From NCBI GenBank assembly GCA_945897955.1, contig CAMDGQ010000016.1, positions 1-60,340 of the forward strand: a stretch of DNA of 60,340 nt, read 5' to 3'. Within the stretch, counting starts at the first letter, position 1. Every line of letters begins with the position of its first letter. Origin of the DNA: Tepidiphilus sp. J10 (lineage in GTDB: Bacteria > Pseudomonadota > Gammaproteobacteria > Burkholderiales > Thiobacillaceae). The notes below the pieces were generated by a model that made no database searches, was not told where the DNA came from, and saw only the letters and a program-made list of their open reading frames with translations. Made by a program: the position numbers and the translations under genes. Positions 9,096 to 18,474 of this stretch are shown piece by piece.

Positions 9096-9986
9096 TTAGC
9101 GTAATTCAGCCAGAAGATGGTCAATGGACTGGCGTGCTTGCCGGGCGTAGGCATCGCCGAACAGGTTGAAATGATTCAGCAAGTGGTAAAGCTGATAAAG
9201 CGATTTACGCGTCGCATAGCCGGGATCAAGCGGCCAGGCCGCGTTATAGGCGGCATAAAAGGAGGGCTGGAAGCCGCCAAACAGTTCGGTCATCGCGATG
9301 TCCGTTTCTCGGTCGCCATAATAGACAGCCGGGTCGAAGATGACCGGATTGCCTCCGACTGCGCCGGCATTGCCGCTCCATAGATCGCCATGCAGCAGAC
9401 TGGGTTGAGGTGTGTAGCCGTGGAAGAAACCGGTCAGCGCAGCAAGCAGTTTTTCCCCGAGGTCTATCATCCCTCTGGCAGCGCCATGCCGGGCGGCCAG
9501 AGCAAGTTGCGGACGCAAGCGTTGTTCGCGGTAGAACTCGACCCAGTCGCGACTTGCCGGATTGGCCTGATGGGTTCCACCAATGGTGTTGTCACGGTTC
9601 CAGCCGAAGGCGTGCCAGGTGGTTGCATGCAAGCGGGCGAGTTGTTCGCCGAGCCTGGCGCCATGTATTTCATCGGCTTGGACCAGGTCCAGAAACTCGA
9701 TGACCAGAAAACTCTGGTCGCCGGCCAGGCCATGCGTTAACGGTCTTGGGACGCGGATGGCTTGAGCCGCATCAAGTTCAATCAAGCCGGCGGCCTCTGC
9801 GGCAAACATTTCCAATTGCGCGGCCCGGTTGATCTTGACGAAAAAGCGTCGGCCATCTTCCCCGTGCAGGCCCAGACTTCGGTTGATGCAGCCCCCGGTA
9901 ACATCATGCCGACGTTTTGGCTGGAATGGTTTGCCGGAGGCTGCCGAGATCGCGCGCGCAATCTCGGCGATCAATTTATCGCTCAC
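9096..9986 (-). CDS. Fructosamine kinase family protein
   Basis: This 296-residue protein belongs to the fructosamine/ketosamine-3-kinase family, cytoplasmic enzymes that phosphorylate sugar-amine adducts on proteins and start their removal. The kinase-like fold shows TGGCINRSLGL near the N-terminus, the catalytic loop LLHGDLWSGNAG, and the metal-binding DPAVYYGDRETDIAMTELFG. The open frame extends upstream, but the GTG at 9986 overlaps the stop of the preceding gene as GTGA and gives the usual family length. I therefore choose it. It is translationally coupled to the DUF971 gene. Confidence 0.9.
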   Translation of the reverse strand: MSDKLIAEIARAISAASGKPFQPKRRHDVTGGCINRSLGLHGEDGRRFFVKINRAAQLEMFAAEAAGLIELDAAQAIRVPRPLTHGLAGDQSFLVIEFLDLVQADEIHGARLGEQLARLHATTWHAFGWNRDNTIGGTHQANPASRDWVEFYREQRLRPQLALAARHGAARGMIDLGEKLLAALTGFFHGYTPQPSLLHGDLWSGNAGAVGGNPVIFDPAVYYGDRETDIAMTELFGGFQPSFYAAYNAAWPLDPGYATRKSLYQLYHLLNHFNLFGDAYARQARQSIDHLLAELR

Positions 9987-10369
9987 ACCACGGTTTTTGG
10001 CTCGCGCGAGGCGCCGGCTTCGTCCATTCGGCGCAAGTAGTTCTGCCAATAGAAATCCTGTTTGGCGCCCAGGTCGTAAAGGTAATCCCAGGAATAAATA
10101 CCCGAGTCATGCCCGTCGGAAAACACCAGGACAACGGCATATTGCCCAACTGGTTCGATGTTCTTGATGTCCACATTCTTTTTTCCGACTTGCAGCACTT
10201 CCTGACCGGGGCCATGCCCGCGTACCTCGGCCGAAGGCGAGAACACGCGCAGATATTCGAACGGGAAGCTGAAACGGCTGCCTTCGTTGAAAGCCACTTC
10301 CATGACTTTGGACTGCTGATGCAGCTTGATTTCCGTCGGAATGGGGGAATTCGGGTTAAGACCGCTCAT
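9983..10369 (-). CDS. DUF971 family protein (GBBH-like N-terminal domain)
   Basis: This 128-residue protein matches the DUF971 fold, which resembles the N-terminal domain of gamma-butyrobetaine hydroxylase. Visible hallmarks are PTEIKLHQQSKVMEVAF, FPFEYLRVFSPSAEVRGHG, and DGHDSGIYSWDYLYDLG. The family is common beside iron-sulfur or ubiquinone-related genes in proteobacteria, but its biochemical role is not settled. It overlaps the fructosamine-kinase-like gene by four bases. The 112 bases before it hold a weak hairpin (10439-10456) and no clear promoter. Confidence 0.9.
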   Translation of the reverse strand: MSGLNPNSPIPTEIKLHQQSKVMEVAFNEGSRFSFPFEYLRVFSPSAEVRGHGPGQEVLQVGKKNVDIKNIEPVGQYAVVLVFSDGHDSGIYSWDYLYDLGAKQDFYWQNYLRRMDEAGASREPKTVV

Positions 10370-10481
10370 GGATGAATCCTTTATTAGCGTTCGATGATGG
10401 AGCGCTAGTGTGCCATTGCATCAAACGTCGAACAAGCCCGACTAATTTTGTCGGACATTTGGCAGGTGCGTATTCGCCGTG

Positions 10482-11225
10482 TCAGCTCCGCGCCTGGCAC
10501 ATCAGACGCTTCATTTCCCGCACTGCGTTTTCCCAGCCGACAAAAATCGCCTGCGCGACGATGGCGTGGCCGATGTTGAGTTCTTCCACGCCCGGGATTG
10601 CAGCAATGGACTGGACGTTGTGATAGTGCAGACCGTGGCCGGCGTTGACCGCCAGACCGAGTGAAACGCCTTTTTCCACCGCTTGAATAATGCGGCGCAA
10701 TTCATGTCGTGTTTCGTCAGGCCGGGCCGCGTCGGCATAACGGCCGGTATGGATTTCCACCACTGGCGCGCCGGCGGCGCGGGCGGCCTCCAGTTGATGC
10801 GCGTCGGCGTCGATGAACAGCGAGACGCGAATACCTGCGGCGGCAAGCGTCCTGCAAGCCCCTTGCACGGCGGCAAACTGGCCGGCGACATCAAGGCCGC
10901 CCTCGGTGGTCAATTCCTCGCGCCGTTCCGGTACCAGGCAGACATCCTGCGGCTTGACCTGCAAAGCGATTTCGATCATCTCGTCGGTGACGGCCATTTC
11001 GAGATTCATCCTGGTTTGCAGCAACTCGCGCAGGATGCGCACGTCGGCATCCAGGATATGGCGTCGGTCTTCACGCAGATGCAGCGTGATCGAGTCGGCG
11101 CCGGCCGATTCCGCAAGCAATGCGGCTTGTACCGGGCTTGGATAGCGGGTGCCTCGCGCCTGACGCAGCGTGGCGACATGGTCGATATTGACGCCCAGAA
11201 AGAGGCTGTTGGATGAACTGGTCAT
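10482..11225 (-). CDS. pdxJ: Pyridoxine 5'-phosphate synthase PdxJ
   Basis: This 247-residue TIM-barrel enzyme condenses 1-deoxy-D-xylulose 5-phosphate with 3-amino-2-oxopropyl phosphate, the last ring-forming step of the DXP-dependent vitamin B6 pathway. It carries the PdxJ signature [32 protein letters not shown], and the C-terminal GHGLHYHNV and [16 protein letters not shown]. Its ATG overlaps the recO stop by four bases (ATGA), as in many proteobacterial recO-pdxJ pairs. Confidence 0.97.
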   Translation of the reverse strand: MTSSSNSLFLGVNIDHVATLRQARGTRYPSPVQAALLAESAGADSITLHLREDRRHILDADVRILRELLQTRMNLEMAVTDEMIEIALQVKPQDVCLVPERREELTTEGGLDVAGQFAAVQGACRTLAAAGIRVSLFIDADAHQLEAARAAGAPVVEIHTGRYADAARPDETRHELRRIIQAVEKGVSLGLAVNAGHGLHYHNVQSIAAIPGVEELNIGHAIVAQAIFVGWENAVREMKRLMCQARS

Positions 11226-11941
11226 GACTTGTGCAGGTCGAGTTGTTGCAGGTGAATAAGAAGTTGTCGCGTGGCCAGCGGTTTTTCGCCGAGATAGTGC
11301 GCCAGCAGGCCGCGCATCAATATTTTGCCTTCGGCCAGCGTGGCGGAGTCGGAAAGATTGCCGGCCGCGAGATCGAGCAGAGTCTGCCCGCGATAGCCGG
11401 TTTGATTACGCAGCAACGGCACCACACCATGTCCCGGCTCGAAACTGTAGCGGCAGGTCGGTTCCAGTTCTCCGCCCTCGGCAAGATGCCCGAGCGGCTG
11501 GGCATAACCCAGTTCCGACAGCAGATCGAGTTCAAAGCGGCGCAGGATGGGTTCGACATCGCTTTGCGTGTTCAGCGCCGTCAGCGTGACTGCGTAAAGA
11601 TCGAACAGTCCTGCGTGCGCGTCGCCTTCAGGCAGCATGCGCAACAGGAGTTCATTCAGATAGAAGCCGCACATCAGGGCATGACCGCGCAACATGAGTT
11701 CGCCGCCCTGCCATTCGGCGTCGTGCAGCGTGCGCAGTTGATGCTTGCCGAACCAGGATAGCGCAAGCGGCTGAAACGGCATCAAGCGTGCTTTAAGGCT
11801 TGAAGTCTGACGTCGCGCACCGCGCGCGATCAGTGCAACGCGGCCATGATGGCGAGACAGCACATCGACGATCAAACTGGTTTCGCGCCAGGGACGGCTA
11901 TGCAACACAAAGGCAGGGTCGCCGTCGATTTTCTCACTCAC
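11222..11941 (-). CDS. recO: DNA repair protein RecO
   Basis: This 239-residue RecO helps load RecA at gaps in the RecFOR pathway. The N-terminal OB fold is seen in [20 protein letters not shown] and [14 protein letters not shown], followed by the helical domain with [15 protein letters not shown] and [17 protein letters not shown]. The start is GTG, three bases after the era stop, and the length is normal. Position between era and pdxJ is the classical context. Confidence 0.96.
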   Translation of the reverse strand: MSEKIDGDPAFVLHSRPWRETSLIVDVLSRHHGRVALIARGARRQTSSLKARLMPFQPLALSWFGKHQLRTLHDAEWQGGELMLRGHALMCGFYLNELLLRMLPEGDAHAGLFDLYAVTLTALNTQSDVEPILRRFELDLLSELGYAQPLGHLAEGGELEPTCRYSFEPGHGVVPLLRNQTGYRGQTLLDLAAGNLSDSATLAEGKILMRGLLAHYLGEKPLATRQLLIHLQQLDLHKS

Positions 11942-11944
11942 GGC

Positions 11945-12847
11945 TCACTCATACCCGAACTGCTTGATCAGGCGTGAATCGTCCGCCCAGCCGCCTTTGA
12001 CCTTGACCCAGACCTGGAGAAAGACCTTGCGGTCGAACAGTTTCTCCATATCCTGCCGCGCCTCGCTGGCGATGCGCTTCATATGTTCGCCGCCGCGCCC
12101 GAGGATGATCGGTTTATGGCCATCGCGGTCGACCCAGATCACCGCGCCGATGCGGAACATCTGGCCGTCTTCCTCGAACTGTTCGATGGTCACCGCGACC
12201 ACATAAGGAATCTCGTCGCCGGTCAGGCGAAACACCTTCTCGCGAACGATCTCTGCGGCCAGGAAGCGCGAACTGCGGTCGGTGATGTCGTCCTCGCCGA
12301 ACCAGGCTTCACCTTCCGGCAGATAGCGTTTGAGAATGGCCGGCAGGCGCAGCGCGTCCTTTTCCTTCTCGGCGCTCAGCGGCACGATTTCGGCAAAGTT
12401 GAACTGCTTGGCCATGCTCTCCAGAAACGGCAGCAGCCTGGTTTTATCCTCGACCAGATCGATCTTGTTGACTACCAGCACGACCGGCTTGTCACGCGGC
12501 AAAAGCGGCAGGATGCGTTGGTCGGCGGCGGTGAATTTGCGCGCTTCGACCAACCAGAGCACGACATCGACTTCCGCCAGCGCCTGCGTCACGGTTCGGT
12601 TCATCGCCGAATTCAGCGCGCTCTTGAATTGGGTCTGAAAGCCGGGTGTGTCGGCGAAGATGTACTGCGCTTCGGCTTCGGTGCGTACGCCAAGAATGCG
12701 GTGGCGGGTGGTCTGCGGCTTCGACGAGACGATGCTGACCTTGGCGCCGACCAGCGCGTTGACCAGTGTCGATTTGCCTACATTGGGACGGCCGACGACG
12801 GCGATCACGCCGGTATGAAAGGCCGCCGCATCCGTTTTGAGATTCAA
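11945..12847 (-). CDS. era: Ribosome-assembly GTPase Era
   Basis: This 300-residue protein has an N-terminal Ras-like GTPase domain with G1 VGRPNVGKST, G3 DTPGF, and G4 NKID. A C-terminal KH domain includes the GRGGEHMKRIASEARQDMEK segment that binds the 3' end of 16S rRNA. The open frame runs further upstream through the rnc gene. A TTG at 12847 overlapping the rnc stop (TTGA) gives the normal family length, so I take it as the start. Era acts in 30S maturation, and coupling to RNase III is conserved across proteobacteria. Confidence 0.95.
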   Translation of the reverse strand: MNLKTDAAAFHTGVIAVVGRPNVGKSTLVNALVGAKVSIVSSKPQTTRHRILGVRTEAEAQYIFADTPGFQTQFKSALNSAMNRTVTQALAEVDVVLWLVEARKFTAADQRILPLLPRDKPVVLVVNKIDLVEDKTRLLPFLESMAKQFNFAEIVPLSAEKEKDALRLPAILKRYLPEGEAWFGEDDITDRSSRFLAAEIVREKVFRLTGDEIPYVVAVTIEQFEEDGQMFRIGAVIWVDRDGHKPIILGRGGEHMKRIASEARQDMEKLFDRKVFLQVWVKVKGGWADDSRLIKQFGYE

Positions 12848-13533
12848 GTTTTTTCCAGTTCGATCAAGGCGGCTTCCGCCGCCATCTGTTCCGCAGTTTT
12901 GCGGTTTGGCCCGTGGCCATGGGTTATCAGCTTGCGTGTCGAGGCTCCGAAGGAAATGCGGCATTCGACATGAAACATCTGGGCATGCGCCTGACCAGCG
13001 GTTTGCGTAAGGGCATATTCGGGCAGACCAAGACGGCGCGGTTGCAGCCATTCCTGCAGGCGCGTCTTGGCATCCTTGCCTTGATGCGCGGGATCGATCG
13101 CGCTCACCTTTGCGTCGAACAGACGTTCGACGATGCCGCTTGCCACATCGAAGCCGGCATCCAGCATGGCCGCCCCGAGCAACGATTCGAGCGCGTCGGC
13201 GAGGATGGATGGCCGTTGCGCGCCGCCGCTCTTCAACTCGCCTTCACCCAGGCGCAGATGGCGACCGAGTTCCAGTTCCAGCGCAATGTCATGCAGGGAA
13301 TCCTGATTGACCAGATTGGCGCGCAAGCGCGACAGGCGGCCTTCCGGTTGTTCCGGAAAGCGTTGATAAAGCATCAATCCGATGACGCAATTGAGTACGC
13401 CATCGCCCAGGAACTCCAGTCGCTCGTTGTTGCGAGCGCTGAAACTGCGATGCGTCAGCGCCTGATTCAACAGTTCGCGTTGACGCCATGAATGCCCCAA
13501 TCTGGCTTCAAGTTGAGCGCTGGCGGCAGACAT
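12844..13533 (-). CDS. rnc: Ribonuclease III
   Basis: This 229-residue endonuclease cleaves double-stranded RNA in rRNA maturation and mRNA decay. The catalytic signature NERLEFLGDGVLNCVIG and the second acidic motif in DALESLLGAAMLDAGF are intact. A double-stranded-RNA-binding domain follows, with PEYALTQTAGQAHAQMFHVE and NRKTAEQMAAEAAL. I start at the ATG at 13533, because the open frame upstream overlaps the DUF4845 gene and would exceed the family length. The Shine-Dalgarno is weak. Confidence 0.96.
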   Translation of the reverse strand: MSAASAQLEARLGHSWRQRELLNQALTHRSFSARNNERLEFLGDGVLNCVIGLMLYQRFPEQPEGRLSRLRANLVNQDSLHDIALELELGRHLRLGEGELKSGGAQRPSILADALESLLGAAMLDAGFDVASGIVERLFDAKVSAIDPAHQGKDAKTRLQEWLQPRRLGLPEYALTQTAGQAHAQMFHVECRISFGASTRKLITHGHGPNRKTAEQMAAEAALIELEKT

Positions 13534-13550
13534 GGATGCTTTGGTCAGGA

Positions 13551-13910
13551 CTATTTCGATGTTTCCTCGGCATGGAAATCCATGCACAGGCTCACCGGTC
13601 CCATGAATGATTGTTTGACCGAAAAATCGACGCTCAGGCGGACGCCGTTCGGCACCCATTCAACCAGAAGATCGTCGACGTTCACCGACTTCATGTTGTT
13701 GATCTGGAGTTCCTTGTTGAATTTGGTGCGGATAGCGCTTTCCTTCAGGTTTTCCACCTCCGGCAGTGTCAGGACGTTTTTGATGATGCGTTGCAACGTC
13801 CAGTAATCGAAATAGGCTGGCAGCACGCGCGCGGCGATGTAGGCGCCAAAACCGATGAACATCATGAAAACCAGTACGCCACCCAGGGTAATGCCGCTTT
13901 GTCGCTTCAT
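13551..13910 (-). CDS. DUF4845 family small membrane protein
   Basis: This 119-residue protein starts with KRQSGITLGGVLVFMMFIGF, a pilin-like charged leader followed by one membrane segment. The rest is a small soluble domain facing, by inference, the periplasm. DUF4845 genes are regularly found between lepB and rnc in betaproteobacteria, as here. Function is unknown, and the leader resembles but does not match a classical prepilin cleavage site. It is eight bases from lepB and 17 from rnc. Confidence 0.9.
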   Translation of the reverse strand: MKRQSGITLGGVLVFMMFIGFGAYIAARVLPAYFDYWTLQRIIKNVLTLPEVENLKESAIRTKFNKELQINNMKSVNVDDLLVEWVPNGVRLSVDFSVKQSFMGPVSLCMDFHAEETSK

Positions 13911-13917
13911 GCCTGCC

Positions 13918-14754
13918 TCACTCTATGCTGTGGCCGATGCGGGCCGGTTTGGAAAAGGTCTTAACCATATTCAGGAAGTCATCGAAATTCCACCAGATGA
14001 AAAAAGCCCGTCCGACGATGTTGGCGTCCGGCACGAAGCCCCAGTAGCGCGAGTCGTTGGACGCATCGCGGTTGTCGCCGAGCATGAAATAGTGGCCGGC
14101 GGGCACGGTGCATTTGAAACCATTGTCGTTGTAGATGCAGTTGTCCCGGTTTGGGAAATTGCCTTCGACCTGGTGAACGATCACCGGTGGCATGTCGGAC
14201 TGGGTCATCGCGATGTGACTGTGCGCGCCGAGGTGTTCGCGCCAGGTCTCGCCTTGAACGAAGTTGAGCCCTTGCGCGGTGTACTCGAATGTTCCCGCAC
14301 GCGTGCGCTGAATCGGCTGGCCGTTGATGGTCAGTTGCTTGTCGATGTACTCGACGACATCACCCGGTATGCCGACCACGCGCTTGATGTAATCAAGCGA
14401 GGGATCGTTCGGGAAGCGGAACACCATGACGTCGCCATTCTTCGGCGCGCCCAGTTCAATGACCTTCTTGTTCAGTACAGGGAGACGAATGCCGTATTCG
14501 AACTTGTTGACCAGGATGAAATCGCCGATCAACAGCGTTGGCAGCATCGAGCCGGAAGGAATCTTGAAGGGTTCGACCAGGAACGAGCGCAACACGAAGA
14601 CGATCAGAATGACTGGAAAGAAACTCTTGGAATAATCCACCAGCAGCGGCAGCTTGGCTTCCGCTGCGCGCTCCTTGGCGAGAAATAGATGGTCGAGCAG
14701 CCAGATGGCGCCGGTGATGACCAGGGCGATGAAGAGGATGAGAGCGAAGTTCAT
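13918..14754 (-). CDS. lepB: Signal peptidase I
   Basis: This 278-residue enzyme cleaves signal peptides on the periplasmic side of the inner membrane. Two N-terminal hydrophobic segments (2-20 and 46-62) anchor it. The catalytic serine is Ser69 in FKIPSGSMLPTL and the general-base lysine is Lys124 in DYIKRVVGIPGD. The later box GDNRDASNDSRYWGFVP is also present. It lies 24 bases after lepA. Confidence 0.97.
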   Translation of the reverse strand: MNFALILFIALVITGAIWLLDHLFLAKERAAEAKLPLLVDYSKSFFPVILIVFVLRSFLVEPFKIPSGSMLPTLLIGDFILVNKFEYGIRLPVLNKKVIELGAPKNGDVMVFRFPNDPSLDYIKRVVGIPGDVVEYIDKQLTINGQPIQRTRAGTFEYTAQGLNFVQGETWREHLGAHSHIAMTQSDMPPVIVHQVEGNFPNRDNCIYNDNGFKCTVPAGHYFMLGDNRDASNDSRYWGFVPDANIVGRAFFIWWNFDDFLNMVKTFSKPARIGHSIE

Positions 14755-14778
14755 TGTTTTTCGTGGGAATGTTGAGGG

Positions 14779-16578
14779 TTATTTATCGCTGACCTGCAGG
14801 ATGGCCAGGAACGCTTCCTGCGGGATTTCGACGTTGCCGACCTGTTTCATCCGCTTTTTACCTTCCTTTTGTTTCTCCAGCAGTTTCTTCTTGCGCGTGA
14901 TGTCGCCGCCGTAACACTTGGCCAAAACGTTTTTTCGCAGCGCCTTCACGGTTTCGCGGGCGATGATGTGGGAGCCGATGGCGGCCTGCACGGCAACGTC
15001 GAACATCTGGCGCGGAATCAGTTCGCGCATCTTGGAGACCAGTTCGCGGCCGCGATATTGCGACGTGGAACGATGCACGATCAGCGCCAGTGCATCGACC
15101 TTTTCGCTGTTCACCAGCACATCGAGCTTGATCAGATCGTCGGCGCGGAATTCCTTGAAGTCGTAATCCAGCGAGGCATAGCCGCGCGAGGTCGATTTCA
15201 GGCGGTCAAAGAAATCGAGCACAACTTCGTTCAGCGGCAGATCGTATTTCAGCATGACCTGGCGGCCCATGTATTTCATGTCCACCTGCGCACCGCGTTT
15301 CAGGTTGCACAGCGTCATTACATTGCCGAGATACTCCTCCGGCACCAGGATGGTAGCGGTGATGATCGGCTCGCGGATTTCCTCGATCTTGGACAGATCG
15401 GGCAAGCGTGACGGGTTCTCCACTTCGATGGTGCTGCCGTCCTTCATGACCACCTGGTATTCCACGGAAGGCGCCGTTGTAATCAGGCTCTGGTCGTATT
15501 CGCGTTCCAGGCGTTCCTGCACGATGTCCATGTGCAGCAGACCGAGGAAACCGCAGCGGAAGCCGAAGCCCAGCGCCTGCGAGGTTTCCGGCTCGAATTG
15601 CAGTGCGGCGTCGTTCAGTTGCAGCTTGGTAAGTGCGTCGCGCAAGCTGTCGTATTCGTGTGACTCGACCGGATAAAGTCCGGCGAACACCTGCGGCTTG
15701 ATCTCCTTGAAGCCAGGCAACATCTCAGCCGCCGGCCGATTCGCCAGGGTCAGCGTGTCGCCCATCTTGGCGTGCTTGAGTTCCTTGATGCCGGCGATGA
15801 CGAAGCCGACCTGGCCGGCGGAAAGCTGTGTGCGCGGCAGTGATTTCGGCGTGAACACGCCGACGTTTTCGACCAGGTAATCGACGCCGGCCGCCATCAG
15901 GCGAATCTTGTCCTTCTGCTTCAGCACGCCATCGACGACGCGCACCAGCATCACGACGCCGACATAGTTGTCGAACCAGGAATCGATGACCAGCGCCTTC
16001 AGCGGCGCGTCCTCGTCACCACGCGGCGGCGGGATGTATTTGATGACCGCTTCCAGCACGTCCTCGATGCCGATGCCGTTCTTGGCGGAACAATGCACCG
16101 CGTGATCAGCCGGAATGCCGACGATGTCCTCGATCTCCTGCACGACGCGATCTGGGTCGGCTGAAGGCAGGTCGATCTTGTTCAGCACCGGAAACACTTC
16201 GACACCGAGTTCGATCGCCGTGTAGCAGTTGGCCACGGTCTGCGCTTCCACGCCCTGCGAGGCATCGACTACCAGCAGGGCGCCCTCGCAGGCAGACAGG
16301 GAGCGCGAAACCTCGTAGGAGAAATCGACGTGGCCGGGGGTGTCGATCAGGTTGAGCTGGTATTCCTGACCATCCTTCGCCTTGTACAGCAGCGCGGCGG
16401 TCTGCGCCTTGATCGTGATGCCGCGCTCGCGCTCCAGATCCATCGAGTCAAGCACCTGCGCTTCCATCTCGCGGTCGGCGAGGCCGCCGCAGCTATGAAT
16501 GATCCGATCCGCCAGCGTGGATTTGCCGTGGTCGATATGGGCGATGATGGAGAAATTGCGGATCAGGGTGTTACGCAT
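14779..16578 (-). CDS. lepA: Elongation factor 4 (LepA)
   Basis: This 599-residue translational GTPase has G1 [10 protein letters not shown]2 RERGITI, G3 [12 protein letters not shown] and G4 NKIDLP motifs. The EF-G-like domains and the LepA-specific C-terminal domain follow, ending [19 protein letters not shown]. LepA acts on ribosomes, promoting back-translocation or assembly under stress. The length equals the family norm. It heads the lepA-lepB-DUF4845-rnc-era-recO-pdxJ run. Confidence 0.98.
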   Translation of the reverse strand: MRNTLIRNFSIIAHIDHGKSTLADRIIHSCGGLADREMEAQVLDSMDLERERGITIKAQTAALLYKAKDGQEYQLNLIDTPGHVDFSYEVSRSLSACEGALLVVDASQGVEAQTVANCYTAIELGVEVFPVLNKIDLPSADPDRVVQEIEDIVGIPADHAVHCSAKNGIGIEDVLEAVIKYIPPPRGDEDAPLKALVIDSWFDNYVGVVMLVRVVDGVLKQKDKIRLMAAGVDYLVENVGVFTPKSLPRTQLSAGQVGFVIAGIKELKHAKMGDTLTLANRPAAEMLPGFKEIKPQVFAGLYPVESHEYDSLRDALTKLQLNDAALQFEPETSQALGFGFRCGFLGLLHMDIVQERLEREYDQSLITTAPSVEYQVVMKDGSTIEVENPSRLPDLSKIEEIREPIITATILVPEEYLGNVMTLCNLKRGAQVDMKYMGRQVMLKYDLPLNEVVLDFFDRLKSTSRGYASLDYDFKEFRADDLIKLDVLVNSEKVDALALIVHRSTSQYRGRELVSKMRELIPRQMFDVAVQAAIGSHIIARETVKALRKNVLAKCYGGDITRKKKLLEKQKEGKKRMKQVGNVEIPQEAFLAILQVSDK

Positions 16579-16653
16579 GAAGAATGCCTGGGGGCGCTAA
16601 CAAGCGCCTTCTGTCAATGAACGGGCGCGGATTTTACCTGAAATGACAGGCAC

Positions 16654-16905
16654 TTAGCCGGCCGCCGACGTGTATGCAAGCGCCGCTCGCAACGCGACGG
16701 AATCCAGGTAGTAATGGCAGATTTCCCTCTCGCCGAGACACAGGACCGGAATCAGAACGCCATAGCGGGCGCGCAGTTCGGGACTGGCGTCGATGTCGAT
16801 TTCGCGCAACTGAAATGCTTGTTCGGGCTGGAATTCAAGCAGTGCGTCGCGCATGTCGTCACACAAATGGCAACCGGGGCGATGGTAAAGCGTCAGTTCG
16901 GCCAT
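16654..16905 (-). CDS. Glutaredoxin-like protein (DUF836 type)
   Basis: This 83-residue protein is a minimal thioredoxin fold with a CHLC dithiol motif in LYHRPGCHLCDDM and a cis-proline region VLIPVLCLG. It resembles short glutaredoxin-family (DUF836) proteins of unknown substrate. I begin at the ATG at 16905, because the longer frame adds a low-complexity Arg-rich stretch. It sits between lepA and a hypothetical gene on the same strand. Confidence 0.85.
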   Translation of the reverse strand: MAELTLYHRPGCHLCDDMRDALLEFQPEQAFQLREIDIDASPELRARYGVLIPVLCLGEREICHYYLDSVALRAALAYTSAAG

Positions 16906-16927
16906 GGATTCAGGACTCGGATTCGTT

Positions 16928-17338
16928 TTACCCGCGCGGCATCGCCAGGACGCGCGCCGGCGCGCCGGATGGGCGCCGTGCCGCAAGGAGCGCCAGCGCG
17001 GCGTGAAACTCGCCCTGCAGGCGGCGTTGCGTCACCGCCCCGTCGGGCGTGTAGTACACGGCCTGATACGCCACCGGCGCATCAAGCGCCGCGCGCGCCT
17101 GCGGCTGGAACCGGCACCAGGCCACTTCCACCCAGCGCTTGAACTGGCTGTCCACGAAGATGATTTCTTCGGCATCCACCACCGCCAGGTACTGCATGCC
17201 GCGCATCGGCACGAACACGCAGCCGGCGCGGCTGGCGGCAAGCAGGATGCGCGAAAGGTTGTAAGTGTCGGCCGGCAGCACCGATTCGGCCCGCGCCAGT
17301 TCCGGGCCACGCTCGAAGGACTCGGTTTCATGCGTCAT
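16928..17338 (-). CDS. Conserved hypothetical protein
   Basis: This 136-residue protein is not one I can assign. It has a central beta-rich stretch (GCVFVPMRGMQYLAVVDAEE) and a tryptophan-containing VEVAWCRFQPQAR segment, with no signal peptide, membrane helix or recognisable catalytic motif. It lies 22 bases before the glutaredoxin-like gene on the same strand, so the two may be co-transcribed. Confidence 0.7.
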   Translation of the reverse strand: MTHETESFERGPELARAESVLPADTYNLSRILLAASRAGCVFVPMRGMQYLAVVDAEEIIFVDSQFKRWVEVAWCRFQPQARAALDAPVAYQAVYYTPDGAVTQRRLQGEFHAALALLAARRPSGAPARVLAMPRG

Positions 17339-17388
17339 ACCTTCTCCTCGCGCAATGCTTAAATATGGTCGGCAAACCGTATTCAGCC

Positions 17389-18291
17389 CTAAATCGCCAG
17401 CACGCCCGGCGGCAGTTTCGCCGCCAGAGTTTCCGCCAGTCGTTCGATGCTGCTCGCCATCGCCGAGCGTCGCCGCCAGACCAGGCCGATGCTGCGCGCC
17501 GCGCCGGGTTTGCTGATCGGTTTCAGGGTCACCTGCTCACCGGTCGCATTGATGCCGGCACCGGCCAGCGTCGGGATCAGCGTCACACCCAGCCCCATCG
17601 CGACCATCTGGCGCAGGGTTTCCAGGCTGGTGGCGCGGATTTCCTCGCTCTTGAGACCTTGCAGATGGCAGGCTTCCAGTGCCTGATCGCGCAGACAGTG
17701 GCCTTCTTCCAGCAGCAAAAGTCCGGCGGCGGCGAGTTCGTCGATGTTGACCGATCCGGCCTTGGCCAGCGCATGCCCGCCGGGCACTGCGGCGAGGAAA
17801 GGCTCTACGAACAGTGGCGCGACTTCCAGCGCGGGATCGTCGATGGGCAACGCCAGCAGGCCGGCATCCAGCTTGCCATCGGCCAGGTGGGCGAGCATGT
17901 GCGGCGTCATCTCCTCACGCAGCAGCAGGCGCAGCTTGGGATGCGCGGCGCGCACCTGGGTCAGCACATGCGGCAGGTAATACGGTCCCAGGGTTGGAAT
18001 CACGCCGAGATGCAGCGTGCGATCCATCGGATCCTTGGCGAAGCTGGCCAGCTCGCGTATGCGTGCGGCTTCGTCAACGATGCGGCGCGCCGATTCGACG
18101 ATTTCACGGCCGATGGGAGTCGGCGTGACACGCTTCAACGAACGGTCGAACACGATCACACCAAGAAAATCCTCCAGCTTCTTCAGCCCGGTGGACAGCG
18201 TCGATTGGCTGACGAAACAGGCCTCGGCGGCCTGACCGAAGTGGCCGCTGTCGGCCAGAGCGACCAGGTAGCGCAATTCTTGCAGGGTCAT
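17389..18291 (-). CDS. oxyR: LysR-family hydrogen peroxide sensor OxyR
   Basis: This 300-residue LysR regulator has an N-terminal winged helix-turn-helix (LRYLVALADSGHFGQAAEAC, then SQSTLSTGLKKLE) and a periplasmic-binding-protein-like effector domain. Two cysteines at residues 199 and 208 (EEGHCLRDQALEACHL) fall at the same numbers as the redox-active pair of E. coli OxyR. This supports a peroxide-sensing role. It probably activates antioxidant genes elsewhere. The divergent neighbour is a very short ORF rather than the usual catalase or peroxiredoxin gene. Confidence 0.93.
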   Translation of the reverse strand: MTLQELRYLVALADSGHFGQAAEACFVSQSTLSTGLKKLEDFLGVIVFDRSLKRVTPTPIGREIVESARRIVDEAARIRELASFAKDPMDRTLHLGVIPTLGPYYLPHVLTQVRAAHPKLRLLLREEMTPHMLAHLADGKLDAGLLALPIDDPALEVAPLFVEPFLAAVPGGHALAKAGSVNIDELAAAGLLLLEEGHCLRDQALEACHLQGLKSEEIRATSLETLRQMVAMGLGVTLIPTLAGAGINATGEQVTLKPISKPGAARSIGLVWRRRSAMASSIERLAETLAAKLPPGVLAI

Positions 18292-18399
18292 GGCGGTCTT
18301 GATCTAGGATGCAGATGGATGAATTCTAAACAATCCAATGGATAGATGAAGCAGGCTGGGCTGAAATGGCGGCAACTTCAATCCCTCCAGGAGAACAGC

Positions 18400-18462
18400 A
18401 TGATCTCGAATCTTTACCAGGCTATCGCGCAATTCGGCTGCGGCCTCGCCGGCATCGCCTGA
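18400..18462 (+). CDS. Possible 20-residue peptide ORF divergent from oxyR
   Basis: This short frame encodes MISNLYQAIAQFGCGLAGIA. It is preceded by CCAGGAG with a six-base spacer to the ATG, one of the better ribosome-binding sites in the window. It starts 108 bases from the oxyR start on the opposite strand and stops 13 bases before the convergent fau stop. I recognise no homologue. It could be a real small protein, a leader, or a chance ORF. Confidence 0.4.
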   Translation: MISNLYQAIAQFGCGLAGIA

Positions 18463-18474
18463 GGCCCGGCGGCA

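Noticed and set aside
10439..10456. CCGAC/GTCGG hairpin after pdxJ as a terminator
   Set aside because: The stem is only five base pairs and the following sequence is not T-rich.
12848..13051. N-terminal extension of era into rnc
   Set aside because: The TTG overlapping the rnc stop gives the family length. The extension is rnc in another frame.
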